Below the pieces are notes generated by a model, which searched no databases, was not told the DNA's origin, and saw nothing but the letters and a program-made list of their open reading frames with translations. Below are positions 20,796-31,200 of a stretch of 64,000 bases of DNA, in pieces. Positions within the stretch are counted from its first letter, which is position 1, and the number at the start of each line of letters is the position of its first letter. Origin of the DNA: Photorhabdus akhurstii (GTDB lineage Bacteria; Pseudomonadota; Gammaproteobacteria; Enterobacterales; Enterobacteriaceae); NCBI RefSeq assembly GCF_018448925.1, contig NZ_RCWE01000003.1, positions 62,001 through 126,000 on the forward strand, written 5' to 3'. The translations under genes and the position numbers were made by a program.

Positions 20796-20816
20796 AGGCC
20801 GGCCATGTGCCGGCCT
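20796..20816 (+). terminator. Hairpin after aceF
   Basis: The GC-rich stem AGGCCGGC/GCCGGCCT with a 5-nt loop is followed by GATTGTTATTG. It is probably a partial terminator separating aceEF from the separately promoted lpdA. Confidence 0.6.
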
Positions 20817-20995
20817 GATTGTTATTGCGGTGACAGAGAAACTACTTATATCTGGTGAATTTGTTGCGAGTTCTGTCACGTTAACGCGCTTTTCAGGTTA
20901 TTAACAATTCTGTAAACTGCTCGCGGTGTGTAGGTCCCGGTGGAATATATCGTTTTTGGCGCCTGACCCGCCGGACAAACAATTAAGAGGTCATG

Positions 20996-22423
20996 ATGAG
21001 TACTGAAATTAAAGCCCAAGTTGTGGTACTTGGGGCAGGTCCAGCAGGGTATTCTGCTGCTTTTCGTTGCGCGGATTTAGGTTTGGAAACCGTCCTGGTG
21101 GAACGTTACTCTACCTTAGGTGGTGTTTGTCTTAACGTTGGTTGTATCCCTTCTAAGGCATTGTTGCATGTAGCAAAAGTGATTGAGGAAGCTAAAGCGC
21201 TGGCAGATCATGGCATCGTTTTTGGTGAACCGAAAACTGACATCGAAAAAGTCCGTGTTTGGAAAGAAAAAGTTATTAATCAGCTAACCGGTGGTTTGGC
21301 TGGTATGGCTAAAGGCCGTAAAGTTAAAGTGGTTAATGGTTTTGGTAAATTTACAGGGGCTAACACGCTGGTTGTTGAAGGTGAAGGTGGCGCAACAACG
21401 ATTAATTTTGATAACGCCATTATTGCCGCGGGTTCTCGTCCTATCCAATTGCCGTTTATTCCTCATGATGACCCGCGTGTTTGGGATTCTACAGATGCTT
21501 TGGCGCTGACAACGGTTCCTGGCCGCTTGTTGGTGATGGGCGGCGGTATTATCGGTCTGGAAATGGGAACCGTTTACCACGCTCTGGGTTCTCAGATTGA
21601 TGTTGTTGAAATGTTGGATCAGGTGATTCCTGCGGCTGATAAAGACGTGGTGAAAGTCTTTACCAAACGTATCAGCAAACAATTTAATCTGATGCTGGAA
21701 ACCAAAGTTACCGTAGTAGAAGCCAAAGAAGATGGTATCTACGTCACGATGGAAGGCAAAAACGCACCGACAGAACCACAGCGTTATGACGCGGTTCTGG
21801 TTGCCATTGGTCGTGTACCTAACGGTAAAATGCTGGATGCAGGTAAAGCTGGCGTTAACGTTGATGACCGTGGCTTTATCCATGTTGATAAGCAAATGCG
21901 TACCAATGTACCGCACATCTTTGCTATTGGCGACATCGTTGGTCAGCCGATGCTGGCGCATAAAGGCGTTCACGAAGGTCACGTTGCGGCGGAAGTGATT
22001 TCCGGTAAGAAACACTACTTTGATCCAAAAGTGATTCCATCCATTGCTTACACTGAACCAGAAGTTGCATGGGTTGGTTTGACTGAAAAAGAAGCGAAAG
22101 AGAAAGGCATTAGCTATGAAACGGCAACTTTCCCGTGGGCAGCTTCTGGCCGCGCAATTGCTTCTGATTGTGCTGACGGTATGACCAAACTGATTTTCGA
22201 TAAAGAAAGCAATCGTATTATCGGTGGGGCTATTGTTGGTACTAACGGTGGTGAACTGCTGGGTGAAATCGGTCTGGCAATTGAAATGGGTTGTGATGCG
22301 GAAGATATCGCGTTGACCATCCACGCTCACCCAACGTTGCATGAATCGGTAGGTCTGGCCGCTGAAGTCTTTGAAGGCAGCATTACTGATTTGCCTAATG
22401 CGAAAGCGAAGAAAAAGAAATAA
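20996..22423 (+). CDS. lpdA: Dihydrolipoamide dehydrogenase (E3)
   Basis: 475 residues. This FAD-dependent enzyme reoxidises dihydrolipoyl groups in the pyruvate and 2-oxoglutarate dehydrogenases and the glycine cleavage system, whose gcvTHP genes also lie in this window. Features: FAD-binding GAGPAGYSAAF, the redox disulphide CLNVGC, NAD-binding GGGIIGLEMG, and the catalytic HAHPTLHE near the end. The second ATG (20996) is preferred because the Shine-Dalgarno AGAGG is then six bases away. A 200-bp gap with a hairpin separates it from aceF, consistent with its own promoter as in E. coli. Confidence 0.97.
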   Translation: MSTEIKAQVVVLGAGPAGYSAAFRCADLGLETVLVERYSTLGGVCLNVGCIPSKALLHVAKVIEEAKALADHGIVFGEPKTDIEKVRVWKEKVINQLTGGLAGMAKGRKVKVVNGFGKFTGANTLVVEGEGGATTINFDNAIIAAGSRPIQLPFIPHDDPRVWDSTDALALTTVPGRLLVMGGGIIGLEMGTVYHALGSQIDVVEMLDQVIPAADKDVVKVFTKRISKQFNLMLETKVTVVEAKEDGIYVTMEGKNAPTEPQRYDAVLVAIGRVPNGKMLDAGKAGVNVDDRGFIHVDKQMRTNVPHIFAIGDIVGQPMLAHKGVHEGHVAAEVISGKKHYFDPKVIPSIAYTEPEVAWVGLTEKEAKEKGISYETATFPWAASGRAIASDCADGMTKLIFDKESNRIIGGAIVGTNGGELLGEIGLAIEMGCDAEDIALTIHAHPTLHESVGLAAEVFEGSITDLPNAKAKKKK

Positions 22424-22450
22424 TTTCTTAAATCGATTAATCTAATTTAC

Positions 22451-22486
22451 CGAAGCGGCTTTCATTTATATGGAGGCCGTTTTTTA
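22451..22486 (+). terminator. Probable terminator after lpdA
   Basis: An imperfect hairpin (AAGCGGCTTTC pairing with GGAGGCCGTTTT, including G-T pairs) is followed by a run of six T, about 40 bp past the lpdA stop. Confidence 0.6.
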
Positions 22487-22886
22487 TTCTGGTATGACCT
22501 GTTTGAGAAAACACGGCATAAAAAGTATGGCTTTTGTGGGTGTTACTGGCAAAAATCAGCGGAATAATCTGTTTTAATAGCTTTGTCTGCTGTTAATTCA
22601 GAATATTACTATCAGTTAATGTTACTTTTATGTGAACGAATTAACATCGCATTCAAATTTTGGTATGCTGGACGCCCGAAGCTGGGCATAACTTGTTTGT
22701 ACTTACTAAGTTATGCCGGCAATCCTCTGACCTGGCACCCGGAACCATAATTAACAACCTATCCCCGGAAGGGCTATTGTTGTGAAAACACATGTTGTTA
22801 CGCAAAGATAATAGCTTGGTGAGGCAGGTTCTAAGGCGGGTGCAGAGCCGGGTAGATAAAATGACAATGAGAGCGAGGAGAAAGTC
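22487..22886. other. acnB upstream region
   Basis: 400 bp without a gene. Presumably holds the acnB promoter and leader; I see no clear operator or RNA gene. Confidence 0.5.
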
Positions 22887-25484
22887 GTGCTAGAAGAATA
22901 CCGCAAGCACGTAGCCGAGCGTGCAGCCCAAGGCGTCGTCCCTAAACCATTGGACGCGACACAAGCGGCGGCGTTGGTTGAGTTACTGAAGAGCCCACCA
23001 AAAGGTGAAGAAGATTTCCTGTTAGATTTGCTGATTAACCGAGTTCCCCCTGGCGTTGACGAAGCGGCCTATGTAAAAGCCGGTTTTCTTGCCGCCATTG
23101 CGAAAGGCGAAACTATTTCACCACTAATCACGCCAGAAAAGGCGATTGAACTGCTTGGAACGATGCAGGGTGGTTATAATATTCATCCTTTGATTGATGC
23201 TCTGGATAATGAAAAACTGGCTCCAATTGCAGCTAAAGCGCTCTCTCATACTTTGTTGATGTTTGACAACTTCTATGATGTAGAAGAAAAAGCAAAAGCA
23301 GGTAATCCACAAGCCAAACAAATTATGCAATCTTGGGCGGATGCGCAGTGGTATCTAGAACGCCCTGAATTGGCAGAAAAAATTACAGTCACAGTATTTA
23401 AAGTGACGGGTGAAACAAACACTGACGATTTATCTCCTGCGCAGGATGCATGGTCACGCCCTGATATTCCGCTGCATGCTCTGGCAATGTTGAAAAATGC
23501 CCGCGAAGGGATTGTCCCGGATCAAGCCGGTGTTATTGGTCCAATTAAACAGATTGAAGAGCTGAATAAGAAAGGCTATCCGCTGGCTTATGTCGGTGAT
23601 GTTGTGGGTACAGGTTCTTCCCGCAAATCGGCCACTAACTCAGTGCTGTGGTTTATGGGCGAAGATATTCCATTTGTGCCAAATAAACGTGGTGGCGGCG
23701 TGGTTCTGGGCGGTAAAATTGCGCCAATCTTCTTCAATACAATGGAAGATGCTGGCGCACTGCCAATAGAGATGGATGTAGCCAAATTAAATATGGGTGA
23801 TGTGATTGATGTCTACCCATATAAAGGGGAAGTACGTCACCACGAAACCAATGAGTTACTGGCTGAATTTGGGCTGAAAACCGATGTATTGTTGGATGAA
23901 GTGCGTGCTGGCGGCCGTATTCCACTGATTATCGGTCGCGGTTTGACCAGTAAGGCGCGTGAGTCTCTTGGTTTACCCCCCAGTGATGTTTTCCGTCAGG
24001 CGAAAGCGGTTGAGGAAAGTAGTCGTGGTTTCTCCCTGGCCCAGAAAATGGTTGGCCGGGCATGTGGTACGGCGGGTATTCGTCCAGGTGAATACTGTGA
24101 ACCTAAAATGACCTCTGTTGGTTCTCAGGATACTACCGGCCCAATGACCCGTGACGAACTGAAAGATCTGGCGTGTTTGGGCTTCTCTGCGGATCTGGTG
24201 ATGCAGTCATTCTGCCATACGGCTGCTTACCCTAAGCCGGTTGACGTCACTACTCACCATACCTTGCCTGACTTCATTATGAACCGTGGCGGCGTTTCTC
24301 TGCGTCCGGGCGATGGCATCATTCACTCATGGCTGAACCGTATGCTGTTGCCTGATACGGTTGGTACCGGTGGTGACTCCCATACCCGTTTCCCAATTGG
24401 TATTTCCTTCCCGGCAGGTTCTGGTCTGGTGGCGTTTGCTGCTGCGACGGGGGTGATGCCTTTGGATATGCCAGAATCGGTGTTGGTTCGTTTTAAAGGG
24501 CAGATGCAGCCCGGTATTACTTTGCGTGATTTGGTTCATGCGATTCCTTACTATGCGATTCAGCAAGGTCTGCTGACGGTTGAAAAGAAAGGTAAGAAAA
24601 ACATCTTCTCTGGCCGTATCCTCGAAATCGAAGGTTTGCCAGATCTGAAAGTTGAGCAGGCGTTTGAGCTGGCAGATGCTTCTGCGGAGCGCTCTGCGGC
24701 GGGCTGTACCATTAAATTGGATAAAGCGCCGATTATTGAATACCTGCAATCTAATATTGTGCTGCTGAAATGGATGATTGCCGAAGGTTATGGTGATCGC
24801 CGTACATTGGAACGCCGCGTAACGGGTATGGAAAACTGGCTGAAAGATCCTCAATTGCTGGAAGCCGATACTGATGCAGAATATGCAGCGGTTATCGAAA
24901 TCGATCTAGCCGAAATTAAAGAACCTATTCTGTGTGCACCGAACGATCCAGATGATGCCCGTTTACTGTCTGATGTGGCGAACAGTAAAATCGATGAAGT
25001 TTTTATCGGTTCTTGTATGACTAACATTGGTCATTTCCGTGCCGCCGGTAAGTTATTGGATCAACATAAAGGTCAATTACCGACTCGTTTGTGGGTTGCT
25101 CCGCCAACAAAAATGGATGCGGCTCAACTCACAGAGGAAGGTTATTACAGCATCTTTGGTAAGAGTGGAGCACGGGTTGAAATTCCTGGCTGTTCCTTGT
25201 GTATGGGTAATCAGGCACGCGTTGCTGATGGTGTAACTGTGGTTTCTACTTCGACTCGTAACTTCCCGAATCGTCTGGGAGCGGGTGCGAATGTTTACCT
25301 GGCATCGGCTGAACTGGCGGCTGTAGCTTCTCTGTTGGGACGTCTGCCTACACCGGAAGAGTACCAGCAATTTATGGCTAAAGTTGATGAAACCGCGGAA
25401 GACACTTACCGTTATCTCAATTTTGATCAACTGAACCAATACACCGAAAAAGCGGATGATGTGATTTTCCAAACTGCGGTGTAA
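22887..25484 (+). CDS. acnB: Aconitate hydratase B
   Basis: 865 residues, as in E. coli AcnB. It isomerises citrate to isocitrate in the TCA cycle with a [4Fe-4S] cluster and can also act as 2-methylisocitrate dehydratase and as an RNA-binding regulator. The AcnB-specific order is seen: HEAT-like amino domain ([16 protein letters not shown]), then the swivelling domain ([17 protein letters not shown]), then domains with the cluster cysteines in [14 protein letters not shown] and [14 protein letters not shown]. It starts at GTG with AGGAG six bases upstream. It should be followed by yacL, but here an 8.4-kb insertion intervenes. Confidence 0.98.
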   Translation: MLEEYRKHVAERAAQGVVPKPLDATQAAALVELLKSPPKGEEDFLLDLLINRVPPGVDEAAYVKAGFLAAIAKGETISPLITPEKAIELLGTMQGGYNIHPLIDALDNEKLAPIAAKALSHTLLMFDNFYDVEEKAKAGNPQAKQIMQSWADAQWYLERPELAEKITVTVFKVTGETNTDDLSPAQDAWSRPDIPLHALAMLKNAREGIVPDQAGVIGPIKQIEELNKKGYPLAYVGDVVGTGSSRKSATNSVLWFMGEDIPFVPNKRGGGVVLGGKIAPIFFNTMEDAGALPIEMDVAKLNMGDVIDVYPYKGEVRHHETNELLAEFGLKTDVLLDEVRAGGRIPLIIGRGLTSKARESLGLPPSDVFRQAKAVEESSRGFSLAQKMVGRACGTAGIRPGEYCEPKMTSVGSQDTTGPMTRDELKDLACLGFSADLVMQSFCHTAAYPKPVDVTTHHTLPDFIMNRGGVSLRPGDGIIHSWLNRMLLPDTVGTGGDSHTRFPIGISFPAGSGLVAFAAATGVMPLDMPESVLVRFKGQMQPGITLRDLVHAIPYYAIQQGLLTVEKKGKKNIFSGRILEIEGLPDLKVEQAFELADASAERSAAGCTIKLDKAPIIEYLQSNIVLLKWMIAEGYGDRRTLERRVTGMENWLKDPQLLEADTDAEYAAVIEIDLAEIKEPILCAPNDPDDARLLSDVANSKIDEVFIGSCMTNIGHFRAAGKLLDQHKGQLPTRLWVAPPTKMDAAQLTEEGYYSIFGKSGARVEIPGCSLCMGNQARVADGVTVVSTSTRNFPNRLGAGANVYLASAELAAVASLLGRLPTPEEYQQFMAKVDETAEDTYRYLNFDQLNQYTEKADDVIFQTAV

Positions 25485-25507
25485 TTTCGATATATTGCAA
25501 TATGAAC

Positions 25508-25533
25508 GAATGGGAGGTAAAAACCTCCCATTC
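25508..25533 (+). terminator. Terminator-like hairpin after acnB
   Basis: A perfect 11-bp stem GAATGGGAGGT/ACCTCCCATTC with a 4-nt A loop lies 24 bp after the acnB stop. The same 25 bases recur at 27113-27137 on the far side of the IS1182-like element. Confidence 0.7.
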
Positions 25534-27112
25534 AGATTATTGATAAAGTGCTGGTTTTTTATCCGGCACTTTGTTTTAATTAAGGTCCGTTCACCAAACG
25601 GAGCTTGCCACTATGTTAAGAACACCGCCTCCCCAGACTTTCCCGCCCGAAACGCTCTCGCTTGACGAGCTGGTGCCCAAAGATCATCTGGTCCGTAAAA
25701 TCGATGCTGCTATTGATTTCGAATTTATCCGCGAATTAGTCGCCCCGTTGTATTGCCACAATAATGGCCGTCCTGCTATCGATCCGGTCATGCTGATTAA
25801 AATGATGTTACTCGGCTACTTGTTTGGCGTCCCCAGTGAACGCCGTCTGGTACAGGAAATTCAGGTTAATGTGGCTTACCGCTGGTTTCTGCGCCTCGGA
25901 CTGACAGAAAAGGTCCCTGATGCCTCAACCCTGAGCCAGAACCGCCGCCGCCGTTTCAATCATACCGCGGTCTTCCAACAGATTTTTGACCACATTGTTG
26001 AACAGGCGATAGCCAAAGGATTTGTGGGCGGACACGTACTCTATACCGACAGCACCCACCTGAAAGCCAGTGCCAATCCGCATAAATCGGAGAATGTCAT
26101 GCGGTCGGTTCCTCCCGGCGCCTATGTTGACGCCCTGGATAAAGCCGTCACTCAAGACCGGGCGGCAGCCGGAAAAAAAGCCTGAAGCCAGCCCTTAAGG
26201 AACGGCAGAGAAAGACGAAGGTCAGTACCACTGCTCCGGAAAGCGGGTTTATGCACCGGACCAACAAACCCAGGGGGTTCTTTTACCTTGACCACCGTAC
26301 CGTGGATGGGCAAGTCGGTATTATCACCGATACCTACGCCACACCGGGTAATGTCCACGACAGCCAGCCTTTTATCAAGCGTTTGACGCGTCAGTTAGAG
26401 CGTTTTGCTCTCAATCCCCTTGCGGTTGGGTTGGATGCGGGCTATTTTACGGCCCCGGTTTGTTATCTGACGGAACAGTTAGGCATGACGCCCATTATCG
26501 GTTATCGCCGCCCAAACAAGGGACCGAACACCTTTCAAAAGAAACACTTCACCTATGACAGGCAGCAAGATTGCTATGTCTGCCCTCAGGGCGAAAACCT
26601 GATTTATACTACAACCGACCGTCAGGGATACCGGCATTATCAAGCGCCGGCGACTCTCTGCCAGAGCTGTCCGCAGCGTGATGCCTGCACTCACGCGAAA
26701 GGCGGAAAAATGCTAACCCGCCATGTCTGGGAGGCCAGTAAAGAGCAGGCCAGAGAAAACCGATTAACCCCGTGGGGGAAGAAGCTCTATAAGCGAAGAA
26801 AGGAGACGATAGAGCGTAGTTTTGCGGATGCGAAGCAGCATCACGGGCACCGCTATGCCCGTTTTCGTGGGTTGCAGAAAGTGCAAATACAGTGTCTCCT
26901 GGCGGCAACAGCCCAAAATATCAAGAAGATAGCTTTGCTGGTCGCAATGCTGTGTTGTTTTTATCTCTGGAGAGCAAGTATTTTATTGCAGGAGAAGCGA
27001 AAATAGCGCCCTGACGGGGGATAAACCGGGTTAATGAGGAGAATGGATGGCATTATGATTCATAATGAAAGGAACAAACCTCGTTAAAAATAACGAGGTT
27101 TGTCAGCGGTCT
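25534..27112 (+). mobile_element. IS1182-like insertion sequence
   Basis: The segment lies between two copies of a 25-bp palindrome and holds one IS1182-type transposase gene. Its flanks have further hairpins (25545-25577, AAAGTGCTGG/CCGGCACTTT with T run; 27074-27103, ACAAACCTCGTTA/TAACGAGGTTTGT). I could not locate a convincing pair of terminal inverted repeats, so the boundaries are approximate. Confidence 0.65.
25613..27006 (+). pseudogene. IS1182-family transposase, frame interrupted at an A7 run
   Basis: The first frame (190 residues) has the DUF772 amino domain: LDELVPKDHLVRKIDAAIDFEF, IDPVMLIKMMLLGYLFGVPSERRLVQEI, PDASTLSQNRRRR. It begins the DDE catalytic domain (HVLYTDSTHLKASAN) and stops at 26185. 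The remainder continues in the -1 frame: SLKPALKERQRKTKVSTTAPESGFMHRTNKPRGFFYLDHRTVDG, LGLDAGYFT, KKLYKRRKETIERSFADAKQHHGHRYARFRG. The two frames join at GGA AAA AAA GCC. This heptamer can support programmed -1 frameshifting, but most IS1182 members have one continuous frame, so a simple A-run indel is more likely. Whether it is active is uncertain. Confidence 0.8.
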
Positions 27113-27137
27113 GAATGGGAGGTAAAAACCTCCCATT
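27113..27137. repeat. Second copy of the acnB-terminator palindrome
   Basis: 25 bases identical to 25508-25532 (GAATGGGAGG...CCTCCCATT). Both copies are followed shortly by AGATT and then GCTGG-TTTT, so the similarity extends imperfectly. It flanks the IS1182-like element. Confidence 0.8.
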
Positions 27138-27952
27138 TTAGATTGCTGGCTTTTAATGTTTCGACTATCACTGCTGAGTGTTTATCAATGATAAAACAAG
27201 TGTTAATAAAGGCTGTTTTTTGCTTGTCAATGTAGTTTTAAAGTGGTTTTAAAATCTGGAAAAAAGGCAAACGTATCGTTAAAAAGCAGATAAAAACTTT
27301 AATCATTAAAGGTAAAAAGTAGTGATTAATGGTTTTTAAAAGTGGGTGAAAGATGTGATGCTATGCTAACTATCAGGGTAGGGTTGCACTTTATTCATAA
27401 TTCAACTAAGGATAAGTTTACTATGAGATTCTCCTGATCACGCCGTTCTCCGGTGTTTGGATGTCTGACTGTCTTTAAGTTTCGTATGTTGTTTGAACAC
27501 TCTTAATGCAATCCGATTAAATAATGCTATGTGTGCAGCTCTATCAGGTCTGTGAGTGATAATTTATCTTCCCAAAAGGTGACATTCAGTGTCTAGTGTA
27601 GTTCGTTTTTTATCCTACAGGGTCGTCTTATCGTTTTTGTTGCTACTTCAGTATCTAACAGTATCTAACGGTAGTGAACTGACATATCAGAGTGAATTAC
27701 AATGGATTTTTCTTTTTCTATCTGCAATGTTTTTCTATCAATCGCAATAACACTTTTCCCTTCATTGATCTGGCGATGATTGGTCTAGGAATTAGGAATA
27801 CAGGGTTTTAATTGAAGCGTCATTATTGATAGCTTTGGTAATATTAGCAATACAGTATCTAAGGGGGGAGTGAGTAAAAGTGGTGTGCTGTTTAAGCCAT
27901 TTAAATTGTAATTCTCTAAATTTCTGAATGAACTTCTAGCTAAATAACGTAT
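27138..27952. other. AT-rich region with decayed coding fragments
   Basis: No intact gene. Around 27590-27740 the plus strand gives a membrane-like stretch (VVRFLSYRVVLSFLLLLQYLTVSNGSELTYQSELQWIFLFLSAMFFYQ) that ends in stops. Another hydrophobic scrap (ASLLIALVILAIQYLRGE) lies near 27820-27870. They may be relics of one membrane protein; I do not recognise it. Confidence 0.35.
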
Positions 27953-29274
27953 ATGGACACCGACTCAATTCAAGTGGGTGAGTAAATTTTTCTGACAACG
28001 TAGTCGCAAACATATATTCGGCTTCAATGAACCCTGATGAAAATCCGCACTCTCTGCCCTCATTATTTCAACTGTCTCGATAGACTGAGTTATTTACCAG
28101 GTTCACAGAGAGTCGGTTCTACCTGTCAGTACATCAATTTATGGACTTCTACATCATTTACATCATGGGTCACTCATCGTGGTTCATAACTCGATTGTTG
28201 GCTGACCAGAGCCCAGGCTATTCGGGCATTTTTATTTGCCAGGGCAACTGCCGCTTTATTGAGCCCGCTGCGGGCTATCACGCCTTTTAACCAGCGTTGT
28301 AATCCATTACATTGTTCGTCAGGGATTTTTTGCACCCGATAAACAACTGAACGGGTACCATGAATCAGTATTCCTCGCAAATAGCCATCCCCGCGTTTCG
28401 TGATACCCAATAACCTGACTTTGCCACCACTGCTGTGTTCTCTTGGAACCAGTCCCAGATAACGGGCAAAATGGCGGCCATTTTTGAAATCCGTACTCTC
28501 TCCCAGCGCTATCATCAAAGCGGATGCCCCCAGTGGACCAATACCCGGTAGCGTCAGTAGACGGCGAATATCTTCCTCTTGTGCGTTCAAATGGTTGAGG
28601 CGTTTATCCAGTATTTTCAGACGCTGCTGCTGTTCTTTGAGTTCAAGCAAGAGTTCCTGAAATAATTCACGGCTTAGCGGGGTCAGGTCATTTTCCGCGT
28701 TTTCCAGATGCTCAGGCAAACATTGCTCAACCTTGTGAGCGCTTTCGGGTATGGCAATGCCATATTCTAAGCCTAATCCCCGTATTTGATTAATCAGCGC
28801 CGTTCTGTTTTTCATTAGCCGTTGACGAACACGATGCAAACACTGAATATCCTGTTGTTTCTGTGTTTTTTCCGGCACATAACGCATCCCTGGACGGCTG
28901 TCTGCTTCCACAATAGCCACGGCATCATTTTTATCATTCTTGCTGCCCATTCTGAATGGGGCGACATATTGGGGGCTGATTTGCTTCACCTCATGACCAA
29001 AGCGTTTAACGTTTAAATTGTCGGCTCCAGTAATTTGCGCTGCCACAAGCCTCCATCACTATTTTGGAAGGGGGTTGTTGAGCAATGAATGTCATCAGTT
29101 TATCGCGCGTTACCACGGTATTTTTAATCATTTTTCCGAGCGGAGACGCAATATGTAATTGAAACACTCGCTTTGCCAGATCAATGCTGATAACTTGTTC
29201 CATTGGACACCTCTTCATATTTTTGCTGATGTATTCAGCATGGCTCAATGAAGCCGTTTTAGGGAGGTGTCCAT
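27953..29274 (-). mobile_element. IS110-like insertion sequence
   Basis: 1322 bp bounded by ATGGACACC (27953-27961) and its inverse GGTGTCCAT (29266-29274), containing one IS110-type transposase gene on the minus strand. The size suits IS110. The 9-bp repeats are my proposal for the ends and have not been checked against another copy. Confidence 0.6.
28174..29203 (-). pseudogene. IS110-family transposase disrupted by a 7-bp duplication
   Basis: The amino part starts at 29203 (MEQVISIDLAKRVFQLH, with the first acidic residue of the DEDD RuvC-like site) and runs to VMEACGSANYWSRQFKR. The rest is in another frame: HEVKQISPQYVAPFRMGSKNDKNDAVAI, then the Transposase_20 domain LLTLPGIGPLGASALMIALGESTDFKNGRHFARYLGLVPREHSSGGK. 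At 29004-29017 GTTTAAC is followed by a second GTTTAA copy. Removing one 7-bp unit restores a continuous SRQFKRFGHEV. The gene is therefore inactivated by a small tandem duplication. Confidence 0.88.
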
Positions 29275-30223
29275 TTCATTATTTTATAATTCTGCTACGC
29301 ATGACCTTCTTCAACCCATTGTTATACATAGAATTATGAGTAGTATAAGATGTGGCGCTATTTTGGAATCTTATTTAGAAGTGCCACCCAAAATAGCTGC
29401 AAAGACCAGAAAATAACCTCCATTAATTCATATCTTTTATTGATGTCAGCGAGTAGGTTAGGTATGTCATTGGTATAGATAAAAACAGTCATCGTCAGAA
29501 TCAATTTTTATGAAATATGATGATCAAATCGTTTTGGTGATGAAAAGTTCCATAAAAAGTAAGATCCGATCCTGATGTTATTGATGCGGAGGATATTAGA
29601 ATAGCATCAATGATTTTATCGTTAATGGGAATAATTTGCATGAGTGATCCTCGCTTTTTTATACTTTCCAATCTGGATGACGTCACAAAAAGCATACCAT
29701 CGGCGTAGATTACTCCATTGTTGTGTCAATTCAGGGTAGTCTGATAGTCAACCAGATTGGTATTCGCCTCTGCACGAAAATAATTTTGTTTAGCACAGCC
29801 CAGACGGTGCTGGGTTAATGCTGGAATATGGTGTTTAATTGATAGCTCTAGGCCAATATTACAGACTTTAAGTAACAACTCTATGTTAAATAATAATATT
29901 AATGTTGAAAATTTTCATAGAGTTATTATTCGGTATGATGGATATGTTAATTAGATAAATATTTTTAAAGAGATTTTCGACAAATTTTCTTCATTGTCAC
30001 GTTATTTTGAATATAATGAGGTTCCTAAGGATAAGTAAAGTAATTAAATAATAAGCTAGAATCACAGTAGGTACTTTATTCACAGGTGCTATCTTTAAAT
30101 TTTATGGTTTTTAATCCTTTTTAACATAACCTAAGGAAGGCGGTTACGGAGTATCTTGATACGGTTTTTAGTTAGTTGTAGTTGCATCGTTAGTTGACTA
30201 TTAGTATTGATGAGGATGTTTTT
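29275..30223. other. AT-rich spacer with one doubtful small ORF
   Basis: Mostly non-coding. On the minus strand 29501-29641 encodes 46 residues (MQIIPINDKIIDAILISSASITSGSDLTFYG...) with a fair Shine-Dalgarno (GAGGATC five bases before the ATG). It is not recognised and may be a fragment. The rest holds no gene, RNA or repeat that I can support. Confidence 0.35.
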
Positions 30224-30640
30224 ATGCGCACTTTATATTTTTTCTCTTTTTTCTTGCTTTTGTTGTCCGCTTGTTCAGTAAATCTCTCTCCATATGAGCT
30301 GGAGGCTAGGCATTATGTTTATCTCTCTAGAAATGATTTTGATCCTAACTTTAAAACACATGTGAATAATTCTATTAAACTTCTAATTCCTTTCTTTGAG
30401 CAATTTTATAGAGAAGGAGTTAATGATCGAGAAAATAATATCAGTTCGCAGAAGTTTGAGCAAAAAATTAGTTATTTTAAGAGTGATGATTTCATTCAAA
30501 GAATCGACATGTCAGAAACATTTATTTCACCAAAAGTACATGTGAAAAGAATTGACAATAGTCAGATTTCAGCTAAGAATAAAAAAGCATTAATTGAGGG
30601 GTTCATCAACTCGTACCGGGCTGGCTACTATGGAAAGTAA
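30224..30640 (+). CDS. Lipoprotein of unknown function beside the bacteriocin module
   Basis: 138 residues from the ATG at 30224, which has GAGGAT seven bases upstream. The signal MRTLYFFSFFLLLLSAC contains a lipobox (LSAC). The mature part (YELEARHYVYLSRNDFDPNFKTHVNNSIKLLIPFFEQFY ... FINSYRAGYYGK) is alpha-helical, charged and not recognised. It overlaps the next gene (probable colicin immunity) by 11 bp, so the two are co-translated. It is far longer than colicin lysis lipoproteins (about 45 residues), so I do not call it one. A role in producer protection is only a guess from position. Confidence 0.65.
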   Translation: MRTLYFFSFFLLLLSACSVNLSPYELEARHYVYLSRNDFDPNFKTHVNNSIKLLIPFFEQFYREGVNDRENNISSQKFEQKISYFKSDDFIQRIDMSETFISPKVHVKRIDNSQISAKNKKALIEGFINSYRAGYYGK

Positions 30641-31178
30641 TAATATTAACCATAAACTTATTAATAAATTCTTATCTAAAGCAGGTGGGGTTTTTTTATT
30701 TGGGCTGATTCCTATATTTCTAATTTTCCTTATTTTTTATTTTGATAAAGAGTCTTTTATTATCTTAAAGTTAAATGAAATATCTTTTCATGATAAAGGA
30801 AGTATTTCATCAGAATATATATTGATTAGTGAGATTGCTGTTAGTTATACTTTAGTAATTACACCTTTCTTATCAATTATTTTGTTTATTTTATGGGGGG
30901 AATATTTCGTTATGAATAAAACAAAGATAACCACATATGAGTTACTGAAGCTAATTTCTTTATATGGGGTTGTTTTTGTGGTTTTCGTGTTTTTTGGGTA
31001 TTTCTATAGAAATGATTTGATAGATAATACTTTTTGGAATATTTTTGGAGGAAATTACTTTCTTTTGTTCATTTACTATGTTATGTATTTTTTTACCTAT
31101 TATGTCATTTTTATTATGCTAGTAATCATTTGGTTTTATTTTCCATTGCATTATCTTAGATATAAGAATGTGATTTGA
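30630..31178 (+). CDS. Probable immunity protein to the pore-forming bacteriocin
   Basis: 182 residues from the ATG at 30630, strongly hydrophobic with four membrane segments: GGVFLFGLIPIFLIFLIFYF; ISEIAVSYTLVITPFLSIILFILW; LKLISLYGVVFVVFVFFGYFY; and NYFLLFIYYVMYFFTYYVIFIMLVIIWFYF. Immunity proteins of pore-forming colicins are inner-membrane proteins encoded convergently with the colicin. Those of the A/N class have about 175 residues and four helices. Length, topology and the tail-to-tail position with the colicin-like gene (22 bp between the stops) fit that well. Sequence similarity to a known immunity protein was not recognised. Confidence 0.65.
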   Translation: MESNNINHKLINKFLSKAGGVFLFGLIPIFLIFLIFYFDKESFIILKLNEISFHDKGSISSEYILISEIAVSYTLVITPFLSIILFILWGEYFVMNKTKITTYELLKLISLYGVVFVVFVFFGYFYRNDLIDNTFWNIFGGNYFLLFIYYVMYFFTYYVIFIMLVIIWFYFPLHYLRYKNVI

Positions 31179-31200
31179 TCACACTCTTATAAATTTATAA

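Noticed and set aside
21284-22342. Long minus-strand open frame inside lpdA (352 codons)
   Set aside because: Same kind of antisense shadow, no start signal and no family.
25508-27137. 25-bp target-site duplication of the IS
   Set aside because: Far longer than duplications known for this family and palindromic; listed as a duplicated terminator instead.
30224-30640. Colicin lysis protein
   Set aside because: It is a lipoprotein, but 138 residues long and on the opposite strand from the bacteriocin; lysis proteins are about 45 residues and follow the colicin gene.
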